Part shown: positions 21,721 to 33,267 of the stretch, in pieces
Numbering within the stretch: position 1 is the stretch's first letter
How the letters are laid out: the number at the start of each line of letters is the position of its first letter
Source: Cryptomeria japonica
Lineage: Eukaryota > Streptophyta > Pinopsida > Cupressales > Cupressaceae
Reading direction: 5' to 3'
Assembly: GCF_030272615.1 (NCBI RefSeq)
Contig: NC_081406.1
Location: forward strand, 166,577,521 to 166,641,520
DNA: 64,000 nucleotides
The notes under the pieces: model-generated
The model's database searches: none
What the model was told of the DNA's origin: nothing
What the model saw: only the letters and a program-made list of their open reading frames with translations
Program-made: the position numbers and the translations under genes

Positions 21721-22449
21721 TTTCATTAGCATAGCAGATTCTCTCCCCCTCTCTTTTGTTACTTCTTCTATATGTTATTCTCATTCTTCTATTTGTTGTC
21801 CTTAGTGTTGTCTACTTGAGGACGATGCAAAGCATTGAGATCTCTCGATCTCTCTCATGTTGACTCAAAAGACACATGTGTTCCCTTCTTCTAGGTGACC
21901 TTCCTTGATTGGGGAATGAAGAACAATTATGCATACACACATATGATATACATGAATTATCATACAACATACTGACCCCGAGGAAAGCGAAGTCACCTTG
22001 TGCTTTGTGTTTTGTGTCTATTATCCTTGGGCTTATCTCATACTTGGGGGCTAAATCCTTGTGATAACGTGCTCCTTTCCTTTCTCATTCTTATATGTAT
22101 CACTACCTTAAAGCAATCACCCCCGGTGAGGCGTGTGCGATCGCTTTAATGTAGGGGGGCATACGTCCCGTTCATATCTTTTCAAGATACTTGAAAATTT
22201 CTTGGCAAATTTAACCTTGCCTTGAAAATTTTTGATATCTTTCTCGCATGACTCATAGTGAGGGAACCTTACTACTGACAGTCATGGTTCTCCCTCGTGA
22301 TCTTCCCTTTTACTTTGTCAATCTAAGTCGTAAGATCCTTAGTCCACTGGGGGCTTGGTGTATCTTGCCTCCTTGACGTGGTGAAAGTTTTTCAATGTTG
22401 TTTCCTTGTACTTTACCGGAAGTATTGGCATACGCTTATACTCCCGCTA
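21721..22449 (+). other. 3' untranslated trailer of the Tat-like element
   Basis: About 730 bp between the last stop and the polypurine tract. No open frame is seen. It contains CTTGGGGGCTAAAT (about 22043) and GGGGGCTTGGTG (about 22350), near-copies of the polypurine tract, suggesting repeated tract-like sequence. Confidence 0.6.
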
Positions 22450-22463
22450 AAGTGGGGGCTAAA
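22450..22463 (+). promoter_or_regulatory. Polypurine tract of the Tat-like element
   Basis: AAGTGGGGGCTAAA directly precedes the 3' LTR start TGTAGCG. Confidence 0.8.
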
Positions 22464-23698
22464 TGTAGCGTCCTAAAATTGTGACACTTGCAATTTTGAC
22501 TGCATTTGGGTCTTCACGATGGCGATGCAACACAGAACCTGAATGGAGACCCCGAAACTTGCTCATGGCACCAAAAACTGCATTTTTCCAGCACCCTGGC
22601 CTGATCCTCCTTGCACCCCGCTGTCCCGGGAGGTGGGACCAGAGCGCCCAGTGCCCTGGTCCTTCAGGACTAGGGCGCCCAGCGCCATGGTCCCTGGCCC
22701 TATTTTGGGCCCGGTCTCCTATGGGACTTCGGGCCTTTTTGTTTGCAAATTGGAAAATAACATTTCCTGGTCGGCCTAAGGTCGGGAAAATCAGTCTTTT
22801 AACCCTAATTGGCAAGTATATAAACTACTTTTCCTCTCTCATTTTGAGGAAGAGGGAAAAAGGCATGGAAACGATATTCAAACATTCAAGCATTCAAGCA
22901 TTCAAGCATTCCTTCAAGCAATTGATCATTCTAAGTCTCCATTCAAGGCTAGGTGTTGCATTCAAGACAAGGATTCAACCATTGAAGAGGAGATCACATG
23001 CTACAACATACAACATACAACAAACAACAACATCTATACCTTCGCATATAAGGATACAAACATCCTTACAACAAGGTACTAGTACTTGTTTTACATTACA
23101 GTCATTTACATTTACAGCATTTCTCACTTCTTGGTTAATTCCAAAACCGGGGTTTGACCTAAGGGCAAACCCCTAATCCCTAACCCCCCAATCGTCTTCG
23201 CTTTTCTGTGTGTAGGTTGCAGGTACACGGTTGAAATTGAAGATCTGGAATCCTTGTGCAGAGACGAACAGATCCCCCTTCGTTTCGCGGATTTTTCGGA
23301 GGACCGTGTGCACGTCAGGCGCCATCGTCCTGTCAACTTTTGCTCAAATTTGTAGGACAGCGCCATCTCGACATTTTACTACTAATTCCAGGTCCGCAGC
23401 TTCATATCATATCCCTATCTCTATTTATAAGTGAATCTTTCTTGCTTCTACATGCATTCCTAGTTCAATCTTTCTATCTATATTCTTTACAAAAGAGGGT
23501 ATCCTTGCTATCACAACCCTTGAAACTCATATAGAATCCAATCTTGCATTGCGTGGGATTGGATCTTGTGGGTTTCAACCCCTCTTTTGAATGTAAAGTC
23601 CCTCCTAAGTGAAAACCATCAACCCTAGTGACTCTCCCTTCTCTCTCCTTGGAGTTGGGGAGGGGAGAACGACTAGGGTTCGATTTTTCCACTTTACA
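22464..23698 (+). repeat. 3' LTR of the Tat-like element
   Basis: 1235 bp, close in sequence to the 5' LTR apart from a shorter GC-rich block, so this is one of the younger insertions in the window. It ends CACTTTACA and is followed by the CCTTT duplication. Confidence 0.93.
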
Positions 23699-23703
23699 CC
23701 TTT

Positions 23704-24640
23704 ATCATGTCAAAACCCAAAACTGATATCCAGAGTAAAACCAAATAGAATTACTAATCACATTTCTAAACCAAGAAACACCAATAAAAAACTCTGACAC
23801 CTCAACAAAAAAACTACAACAGTACTCTATGGCTAACCAAGATGTCATCATCTCCAAATAGTGCACCTACAAATGTGAGAGAACCCTTCTGCAAAAATAT
23901 GATTTAAAATATCCTCCGAACATCTATAAACACTAAAAGAAGATCATCTATCATCAAGTGATGAATTCCTAGTCACTACCAAAGCTCCCATTGAACCATT
24001 ATACCGAGCACTCCAAGCATAATCATAAAAAATTCTCCTAATCTGAAGATCATTCAAATCTACACACATATAACTAAAAATTCAATAATGTAGAAAAGTA
24101 AGACCAATAGCTCTAAGCCAAAATGATAAACCATCGCTATCATGCAAGCTCCCACTGAAAAGTGTAATTATAGAAATGAAACCAATCTAACATGACATAT
24201 TGATTAAAATGCTTCAAGTCTCAACAATTGACTATTTAGGTACTCAAAACATCATCCATCCTCTAATCTCAAAGCAACATACCAATGCATAAATAAACAC
24301 AAACAAGGGCAACTAAAGAATCTTCACTAACATTTAATCAATCTTGTGGATATAGATAGTCCACTTTCGAGTTATCTCACTGCAACCAAATGGGTGATTA
24401 GCCAACAAAACCACACAATTCAAAGATCCAAACCCAATGAAGCATGTGAACTCAAAATCATATTAGTAACATGGAAGGTTGAAATATTGAAGAGGGTAAC
24501 ACATAGATTTAAAGACTCCAAATCCACAACTAAGCACCAAAATAAACTTGAGTAGAAAATATTCCTAAATTTTTTGAAAATGTCTCCATCCAAAAAAGTC
24601 TCTAAGAGTTTGAACATAACAATTTTTCATAGATCTACAA
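23704..24640. other. Unassigned AT-rich sequence
   Basis: Nearly 1 kb without open frame or recognised motif. Together with 15276-15835 it is the pre-insertion context of the Tat-like element. Confidence 0.5.
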
Positions 24641-25010
24641 ACCACATATTTTTTGTTGACAATAAAGAGGGGTAAACATTTATTAGAAGCAGAAAAAGAA
24701 ATAGATCAAAAGTGAGCAAACTTCCCAACAAAGAGAAAACTACGAAGATTTATCCTGATCCACAAGTTGATCCAACATGTGTGACAACTCCAGAGAAAGT
24801 TGTCCCCTATCCTCAATAGACCAGCCCTCCTTAAAGACAAAAGCCCATTTGGCAAGACAATCAACCACCCCATTCCATTCTCTGGCAATATGACTGAAAG
24901 TGACTATCTCAAAAGAGTTAAAAAACGAAAGAATTTTCTGAACAACCAACTATAACTTCCAACTAACCCCATCAAATTATTGTTGAGTCAACAAAGTCAC
25001 CACTACTTGG

Positions 25011-26203
25011 TGCAGTGTCAAAAATTGCATACCCCTTTGTAATTTGACCTACATCTTTTGTAACAACTTTGGTGTCCATTCCCCTAGCACTTGCGTAGGC
25101 TCATTTCAGCCCTTGCATCAGCCTTTTCCCTCTCAAGATGCTCAAGAACCCCTTTTCAGTAGCTCCCTCGTGGCGTCAGTCTTGTTAGCCACGTGTCCCC
25201 TTTGTCTCCTGTTGTTTTCGAGCGTGATTCATTTGGACACTTGCACACCACATGGACATCCGCATGCCACGCATTCATCTTGTGACATATTAACGTTCAA
25301 ATGTTGGTTCTGAGCGTGCCTTTCCACTTGTCACTTGCTCATGTCGGTGGAAATGGCTCAGAATCTTCTGAAACAGCTCGTGATCCTCTCTTTCCCTCCT
25401 CTTCTCTCTTTTAAATCTATCCTCTCTCTTCATTCAAGATCTCTAGATTCTGGACACAATCTCTCTTATTCTTTAGGGCTCTCACAACTCTCTCTCTCTC
25501 TCTCTCTCTCACTTTCTACAATAGTCTCTAGTTTGCTATAACACTCCCAAACTCTCACGATAATATTTTGCATCTCTCTTGGCTTTCTCACGCCTCTTTG
25601 GTAATATCTTTCCATCATTCTATTTATCCTATCTTTGAGCATCTTGGGATTAATCAAATCCCTCTTCTATTGTTTATCATTTATCATTTATCTTATTTTA
25701 CATTTATCTTTTATTCTATCAATCTATTTGGTTGTCTGCGGAGGTGGAAACACCAAAATAGGTATTTGACTCTCAAGGCAAGTCCCCAAGCAACCCCAAA
25801 CATTTTTCCTTTCTATCTTGTGTGCGGGTTGCATTAGAGAAGATTTATTTGGCTGGAGGCTTCATATCGTGGACCGGTTGTGAGATTATCTTCTTCCTTT
25901 CCTTTGTGGCTTTCATTCCATTTATATAATCATTTTTAACTTTCTTTTATATATATTTATTGCATTTAAATTAATCTAAAATACATATCTATTACATTGT
26001 TCCCTTCTGTGTGAACTCTGCATTATGTACATACAAGACGCTAGCATGTCATGTTGTTGTCCATAATCCACGCATGTGTTCTTGTGCAGAGAGATATCAG
26101 AGGACGTACGTATACATACTACATCTTGAGTGGAGAGGTTGGTTGGTGAATCTTCGAGAGGTTGTTATCCGCTTGTCGAAGAGGTTCATTTTCCCCCTCT
26201 ACA
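25011..26203 (+). mobile_element. Solo LTR (1193 bp) inside the LINE
   Basis: Begins TGCAGTGTCAAAAATTGC and ends CCCCCTCTACA, with the 5-bp target duplication CTTGG at 25006-25010 and 26204-26208. No internal domain or primer-binding site remains. Orientation is taken from resemblance of its ends to the Tat-like LTR (TGTAGCGTC... and ...TTTACA). It probably arose by LTR-LTR recombination. Confidence 0.9.
25489..25510. repeat. CT microsatellite in the solo LTR
   Basis: Eleven CT units. Confidence 0.95.
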
Positions 26204-27280
26204 CTTGGGAGTTAGATTCAACAATATTTCGTTGACAGCGAAGAGAAAAACAATGGTCCACTACAACCAAAATAGCGAGAGCCTCCATATAGTTATTCAT
26301 GTAAAAACCTTTGTAGATAGAAAACAAAAAATTGAACTAGCCCAAAACTATCATGCCCCACACCACCAATACCAATATGCCTTGGATTGCCCCTATAAGA
26401 TCAATCAATAAATTTTGAAAATACCAAGAGGAGGAGGGTTCCAATGACCCACCCTAGAAATCCTCTGTAAAGGATGATGACACCTATTCCTCAAAAGTTG
26501 TCGAGCCCTGTGCATTCCAAGAACAGGAGGAACCCCTTGAAGACAAAAATTAGAAAAACTAAACCAGTTACATATATCAATCTCCCTAGGAGCCACCCCC
26601 TTAGAAAGGTAACACTTTGTCGATACAATCTCCTGAAGAGAGTGCAAAATTTTCCACCATACATATTGAACAACTAGCCTAACATCCCGGAAAATCTGAT
26701 GGTTCCTCTCCAACCAGATGTGCCAAATAATAAAAGTGGGTCCTAAGGACCAAGTAACTTGAAGAAAATGAGTGCGAACATGAGCTTGACCCCAATGGTC
26801 CCAAAAATCAATAAGAAAATAAACATGCCAATAGGTAAAGTTCCAACAATCCCACGAGGAGTGTCAAATCCACACAAACCCACAACTTTTAGTATAAGAG
26901 GAAAATTGTGTAACCTTTCAAGGAAATGGGTTATCCATAAGAATTTTAGAAATATAAAGGGCATTACCATTTTGAAAACCATATACAAAAAATCTCCCCA
27001 CTAAGAAAGCCACAAACCTCCTCACACTATGCAAAAAGGATACATGCAAACTCACAACTATCTTGCATCCAAAAATACCACAAGAGATACATAATATGAT
27101 ATATAGCTTATCAACAGATCTAAAAAACCACAAGTTTTGATGAACCATGTAAAACTCGTGAAACCACTGTATATATGAACACACATGCAAATCCATATCC
27201 ACTTATCATTTGGAGGACCCGCAAGTCTAAAAAACACCAAAATAGTTAAACTAGAATAATGGAATAGCATAGATAAGCAT

Positions 27281-28023
27281 AACCATAAATTTTAAATATA
27301 AAATCTATAAAACCTTTAGATCCAACCAACATGAAGCTAATACATGCAAGTACAACCAACCAAAAAGGAAGAAGAGGTTTAGGAACGCTAGACCAATTTG
27401 TAGGAAAAATCCATAACTACCATCATGTACATGCATATAAAGGAGCCAAGCTATTCTAGAAGCTATCAGATCATCTAATGATCAACTTCATAGCCTACAT
27501 ACATATAGGGCTAATGAAATAGTGCCTTCAAATGCTAAGAAATTAAAACAAGCACTTGACAAAACAACATCACACCATGGTCATGACAATCCAAGTTTCT
27601 CCATGTCACCAAGGAGCCAAAAATAGACACCCAACATGAAGAAATAGCCGCATAAAACCAAAGAATATTAAAAAATGACCTTGCATTAGGATTATTATAT
27701 AGTATCAAACATTAGCTTCAAGTCAATATCATAATAAAAGAAAGCAAATGATCAAATCCATAAAACTCCATTATCTCCATCCTTCAAATGTCTACTGTAA
27801 CCCAAAAACAAGATCAACTACAAGGCTTCCACTCAAACAAGGATTAATTAATGGGCCAATTCCTTAACAACATATTCCCTCAAGCTTGCTAAGCGAAGAA
27901 ACTTTAACATAAAAAATATTCATAACCATAAACACCATAAAACCTTCACATGTAATATGAGCAACATGCAAGTTAATACAACTCACATTCATTCACACAA
28001 AAGCACTTGCAAATCATGAAACA
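27281..28023 (-). other. Possible leader of a copia element, no gene seen
   Basis: Lies between the LINE and a minus-strand primer-binding site, so it may be copia leader sequence. No gag motif or open frame was recognised. Confidence 0.4.
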
Positions 28024-28038
28024 GGTGCTTTGATACCA
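28024..28038 (-). promoter_or_regulatory. copia primer-binding site
   Basis: On the minus strand TGGTATCAAAGCACC lies two bases after the LTR terminus at 28041, an initiator-Met-type site. Confidence 0.8.
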
Positions 28039-28040
28039 AT

Positions 28041-29078
28041 TGAAGGGAAAGAGAATCCTAGAAGTACATTTGAGATTCAATATGAACCTTCAATATCCTC
28101 TGTTTCTTTTAATTAGATACTGAATATCATGATTCAAGAATATACTACTATGCCTTTAAAGTGGAAACAAAAAGTTAATTTCCCATTGCATTGATCCTTA
28201 GAGGAAAGGTAATTCAACTCACAGATCTTTGTAATTTTCAGCAACATAACAACATACAAATTAATACTTTAAGAATATGAAAGAAGAAGAAATAGACAAA
28301 ATAGAAAAAACATCAATATATGTGGGTAAAACCCTTTCAGGTGAAAAACCCCATGCTCTAAAGCATCAAACCAATGTATTAATTTGTAAGAAATAAGTTA
28401 CAATACACTTGCAAGCTCATAGACTTAACATGGAGACTACATCTTGCTCCTCTCTAGAGAAACACATACAATATAGCAACCTTGCCATTCTCACCCTATC
28501 CTTCTTTCATGAATAATACAACAAATATTCAATAATGTACAAGTTAGGCACCAAAGAAAGCAATGCCCATCTTTAACAAAGTAAAAAATTGAAGAAAGTT
28601 GATCATCTAAATACTCCAACTTCTCCTTGCTTCTCTAAACAAAACCATCTTTCTCCTTGGTGCAAATTTTCAAGAAAAGCATATCAATCCTTAACTTAGG
28701 CTCCAAGTTAAGATAAAACAAAAAAAATGACTTTCTTTCTTTTTACCTTTTCACAAATCAAGATTCTCCACTCAACATAGAAGATTGTCAAAACAATTTT
28801 TTTAATCAACATGGAAACTTTTGATTCCAACATCCTAAAAATAGGAAATCGGAAGTGGGCACCCATTTCCTTAAAACTAGTGATTGTTTCATATATGCTT
28901 TCCTATAAAATAGAAAACATGCCAAAGATCGATACCACCTCTTCAAGAGGACTGACAAAGTGAATGACAAACTTAAAAAAATAATAATATTTATTTATAA
29001 ATAAATATGCACCAAAATAATTAATTAAATTAATTATCAATGTTAAGACTCAAAGATTGAGACACCTTAATCCTAACA
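28041..29078 (-). mobile_element. copia 5' LTR, minus strand
   Basis: On the minus strand it begins TGTTAGGATTAAGG at 29078 and ends CTTTCCCTTCA at 28041, followed by the primer-binding site. It is 1038 bp and carries the TATGTGGGTAAAACCC block seen in other copia LTRs here. No coding region of its own was identified downstream. Confidence 0.8.
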
Positions 29079-29129
29079 AATCTGAATGGAATGCTTCCAC
29101 TAAACTAACCAATCTATCACATGTTGTAG

Positions 29130-29485
29130 GACTGTAAGTGAAAGCAATATCATGTTTTCACAATTTCAATTTAGATATAATACAACTGAAAAAATAGTTA
29201 AAACTGGAGTATTGCAAGCTTTTAGAAAAATATTGATAAAATTCACTATACCTCACTCAAATCATGATACACTATATTTGTTATGTGGAAACTAATTTTG
29301 AAGCTTGATACACTTGAACAATATTATATTTTCACAATTTCAATTGTTTGAGTCTAGGACAACTAAAAAAATGATTAAAACAGATTTATCGCAAGCTTTT
29401 AGAAAAATATTGATAAAATTAACTACACCTCACTTACATCATGATACACTAAATTTGTTCTGTGGAAACTTATTTTGGAGTTTAC
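29130..29485. repeat. Tandem duplication, 177-bp period
   Basis: The block GCAAGCTTTTAGAAAAATAT occurs at 29214 and 29391 with matching flanks (TTTTCACAATTTCAATT before, CATGATACACTA after). A weaker third copy follows near 29548-29610 (GTAAGTGAGCAATATTATAA, CAAGCTTTTAAAAA). No open frame spans it. Confidence 0.85.
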
Positions 29486-29629
29486 TTAGTTTAGTTTGTA
29501 ATTGTAAGGCGATCTTCCAGGTTTACCGTCTGTCTCTTTGCGGGATTGTAAGTGAGCAATATTATAAATTCACAACATTGGCGTTTGGGTTTAGTCAAGC
29601 TTTTAAAAATGTGGAAGTGTAGGTGCGAT

Positions 29630-31377
29630 GGTGAGCTTTTCAAAAAATTATTGATGGAATTCCCTATTAATAATAGAACCGTATCATATAATAATATAGG
29701 AACAGCTTAGATTCCTCTCCTATGGAATCTAACCTTGGACCTTGGGTATTTAATCATAAACTTACATTAGTTTCTAATTGTCATTTGTCTTATTACATAG
29801 ATTTTTTTTTTTTTTTGTTAATTAATTGTTATTTTGTTTGAGAGAGATATTTCAGACAACTATCTTATTGGTTCAATAGAGGAGAGGATTGAGTTGTTAA
29901 CATGTTTCAATAGTTGTTATAACATTTATTGATTTGAAGTTCAATATTTTCAATAATATATTACCAATAATTCTGACTTTAAAATTGTTGGTGATCATCA
30001 TGAGTACCAATAAAGTGCATCAATAAAACATAGCTTAGTGCACAACTACTGATCTAACTTTATTTTTTAGTCTTCTTAAACATTTCAACAAAAAAAAAGC
30101 TGATGTGGCATCATATTTGATGATGTGGATCTGAAATCTTAGTTATGAGGGGACTTGCCAAATATGCTACTGTGAAAAATTGAAAGTGATTAGAAATTGT
30201 CACATAAGATTTTGAGAGATAAAAAATTAAGCCAATCAACTCTAAATCCTCTCCTCTATCTAAAGAATTTGGTTCCATACATGCCTTGATAAATTTTTAA
30301 GTTTTATACATTATTTTCTCATACTGAGTACCATCATGTTGATGTGTTTCTGATTCAAATTCTTGATTGCCTGATCAGATCTCTCTCAGGAAATCTCTTT
30401 GTCTGGTCCTATTCTAAAGGAGCTCAGAAATCTTGCACAAGCTTGGTTGAATTGCAATCGCCTACCCATCTCATACTAATTTGGTTGCATTTGAATTTTA
30501 TAGGAAGATTATAATAGTTACATTGTCTTCCATAAATGTTTGAATCTTTTGAACCATAAATGAAGTGACAGAAAACATTGGTGTGTGCGAAAACACAAGT
30601 GGATAGACTATTCGTAGGACTTGATAAGCTCATGTTGAATTTGTCAATTCATTGGAGAGATACTTCCAAACATTTGTCAAGCTACACAATCTGACAGTAT
30701 CGTAAGTACCGCATGTTCTTTGACATACATTTCATTAAATTGAAACTACATAAGTTAAAAATTGTTACTTGTAATAGAAATGGTTTAATCACATTCATGG
30801 TGGATACAGTTTTGCATATAGCAATGATTTCATGGGTGAAATACGAAATTTTACTGGGAAGCTGATCAAGCTTGAAAAATTGTGAGATTACTTGCATCAT
30901 CTGTGAATTTGAAGCTAATGATGAGATTTTTTCCCAAATCTTTTTCTCATCAGGACATTAAGGCCAAATGAAACAACATGGTAATATGCACGTAAGATCT
31001 ATTTTACTTTCTGCACCATCTACTGTTGGAGATTAATTTTTAGAACAGGGAAAATTGTGCTTTGTGCAGGATATTTCAAGGATCTTCTTTGAAGGGATGA
31101 ATTCCTTCATCTATTAAAAATGTAATTAAAATGAAATATTTGTGAGAATGGCACTGCTTTTGTACCTTCATTATATAAAATAGATTCTAATATGGACTAG
31201 AAACTGCTAGGACAATAAACAGTACCTGTTTTTACAAACTCTATTGATGCATAAATTTAATTATACGTAGGATAATACAATTCTATCTTGATATAACATC
31301 AACAATTGATGTATCCATTATTTTGAAATATTTGAAAAAGAAAAACCCTAACAAGGATAAACCTAAGAAGAAAAAAC
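29630..31377. other. AT-rich spacer downstream of the P450 gene
   Basis: About 1.7 kb with no recognised gene or repeat apart from a T13 run near 29802. The part nearest 31377 would hold the P450 3' untranslated region on the minus strand. Confidence 0.5.
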
Positions 31378-33144
31378 CTAACAAGATACCCATTCAGATA
31401 CTTGGGGAAATCGAGGGGTGGCCATGCACTTCAATGGAACAGCTCTGGGAGCTGTAAACCCAACACCTTCTTCCATGTTCATGGTTGTGATCACCCCACC
31501 TTCTTCGTCAGTCAACTTCCAATCAAAGCAGTGAATCAGATTGGCCAATACGGTGTGAATGAAAGATAGGGCAAGTGAAATTCCAGGGCATACTCTTCTT
31601 CCACCTCCAAATGGTAGAATCTGGAAATGTTGACCCCTCACATCAATACTACCATCTGCATCGCCATTGCTTACACTAAACCTCTCTGGTCGAAATTCAA
31701 GAGGATTCTCCCAGTATTTCGGATCTCGTCCTAAAGCCCAGATGTTGAGAAATACTCTTGTTTTTGCGGGGATAAAATAACCATCTATGTTGCAATCCTC
31801 TGTGGATTCCCTCAGTGCTAAAGGGCCAGGAGGGTGCAGGCGTAGGCTCTCTTTCACTATTGACTGAAGATAAACCATCCTGGGAATGTCAGATTCTTCT
31901 ACAAGTCTTTCATTTCCTACCACCAGCTTAATTTCTTCGCGAGCTTTATTCATGATTTCGGGATTTTTTATAGCTTCAGAGAGTGCCCATTCTGTGGCAG
32001 TTGATGAAGTATCTGTAGCCGCAGTGAATAGATCCTGCTCGCTCACAGATACAAATAGATGTGAACATACTTGGCTAATTAAATGCTCTAACAAATCAAT
32101 AATGCGTTCATTTCTAAATTCTATAACGAAATAGTTCAGGATACCACTAACACATTTGTATATTTAACTGTAATCTCCAAATTGTAGTGAGAAGTGTAGA
32201 ATTCTTTATGTATTACGTAAGTATAAATAATAAAACATTAAAAATGCATTGAGATGAGTTACCAGGACGGTGGCCTTGATATGGTCTCTAGTGAGTTCCA
32301 TTTCAGCTTGCTTGTCTCTAGAAATGGAGAGGAGAATATCAATGAGGTCCTTAGGCCGGCCATTGCCATCATCATTATCATCTGCTGCTTGTTCATGCTG
32401 CTCTAAGATCCGTTTCATATAATTGTCAAAACGCCTGTGAACATCTTTCATCTGACATTCATAGCCCTGCAAATCGAGATTCTTGCAGAAGAATATATAA
32501 TCTCCCAGGTTGAACTTCCCAGTGAGCTCCATGACCTCCTGCGCAATCTTCCTGCACTGAGAAACCTGTGCATCTGTGCCAGAGCAGCTGGTATTCATGA
32601 CCATTTTACAAATAATGTTATTGGCCAAGGAAGTTAGCTCGGACGCCATATCTACAATAGATTTCTTGTAGATTGTCTGCAAGAAGAGGACCACTTCTTC
32701 TTTTCTGATAGGCTTCAATTGATCCAATTGCTTGCCACCCAAAAGCTCTAACATGCAAATCTTTCTCATGAATTGTCAGTAGGGGCCATATGGGGCAAAT
32801 GCGAAACTTGAGTGATTGTAGGCCATGTATTTCATAGCAGACATTTGGGGCCTGGATGAAAATTTGGTGTCATGGGTTTTGAGAATCTCCTTTGCCATTT
32901 CTGGAGAAGACACCACCACTGACAGCTCTGATCCCAAACGGATTTGCATCAGAGCCCCATATTTCATGCTCAGGTTATGCAGAGTGCGGTGCAGATGAGT
33001 TGCAGTTGCCAGCAAGTGCATATGTCCAATTACTGGCAACCCCAATGGACCTGGTGGCAATTTCTTCCCTTTTCTTCTCCATATTGACATTACTAACACT
33101 GCAAATACTAATCCAACCATGCTCATCATTATTGAAAGATCCAT
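31378..33144 (-). pseudogene. Cytochrome P450, plant A-type (CYP71 clan), with one nonsense codon
   Basis: Heme monooxygenase, normally anchored in the ER and oxidising small lipophilic metabolites with a P450 reductase. Exon 1 is 33144-32263 and exon 2 is 32034-31378, with a 228-bp GT-AG phase-0 intron at the position conserved in this clan; together 512 codons, full family length. Motifs: hydrophobic N-terminal anchor, LPPGPLGLPVIGH hinge, I-helix AATDTSS, ESLR of ExxR, FRPERF, and heme loop FGGGRRVCPG. The only defect is TGA at 32778-32776 (codon 123), where the helix-C Trp of WxxxR is expected (APYGPY, stop, QFMRK). The remainder is open and well conserved, so inactivation is recent, or the base is an error. 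Family could be CYP93-like or the conifer CYP750 type; substrate unknown. Confidence 0.9.
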
Positions 33145-33257
33145 ACTTCAGACTAATTTCCCTTACCTTCTCCCCCTCTCCTGCCAAATCTCATTCTTGA
33201 AAGACCACACTTAGGGAGGCTAATCAAGGCTCAGGAAAACATTAGAAAAATATTGTT

Positions 33258-33267
33258 CATATATATG
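33258..33267 (-). promoter_or_regulatory. Possible TATA box of the P450 gene
   Basis: ATATATAT on the minus strand about 115 bp upstream of the P450 ATG, a reasonable distance. The surrounding DNA is AT-rich, so chance occurrence is likely. Confidence 0.25.

Larger units (their letters stand above)
15841..23698 (+). mobile_element. Tat/Ogre-like non-autonomous LTR element (gag-protease only)
   Basis: The two LTRs (15841-17118 and 22464-23698) begin TGTAGCGTCC and end TTTACA, with target duplication CCTTT at 15836-15840 and 23699-23703. A primer-binding site, a 1.2-kb leader, one long gag-protease frame (18301-21720), a 0.74-kb trailer and a polypurine tract are present. No reverse transcriptase, RNase H or integrase motif occurs anywhere inside, so it would depend on enzymes made elsewhere. 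The architecture resembles published TR-GAG elements, with a protease added. Confidence 0.93.
24641..27280 (-). pseudogene. L1-type LINE 3' part with RNase H domain, split by a solo LTR
   Basis: Minus strand. MERNHQIFRDVRLV (about 26670-26713) is the C-terminal end of a plant LINE ORF2, followed by the plant LINE RNase H domain: PPPLGIFKI, GIGGVGHDSFG, NNYMEALAI and NIVESNSQ. It is interrupted at 26203 and resumes at 25010 as QVVVTLLTQQ, then SHIAREWNGVVDCLAKWAF (about 24840-24900). Scattered stops are present. The 3' end with an ATAAA-type signal is near 24650. The host frame reads straight through once the solo LTR and one target copy are taken out. Confidence 0.88.

Noticed and set aside
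32892-33200. Plus-strand open frame opposite the P450
   Set aside because: Antisense shadow of P450 exon 1.
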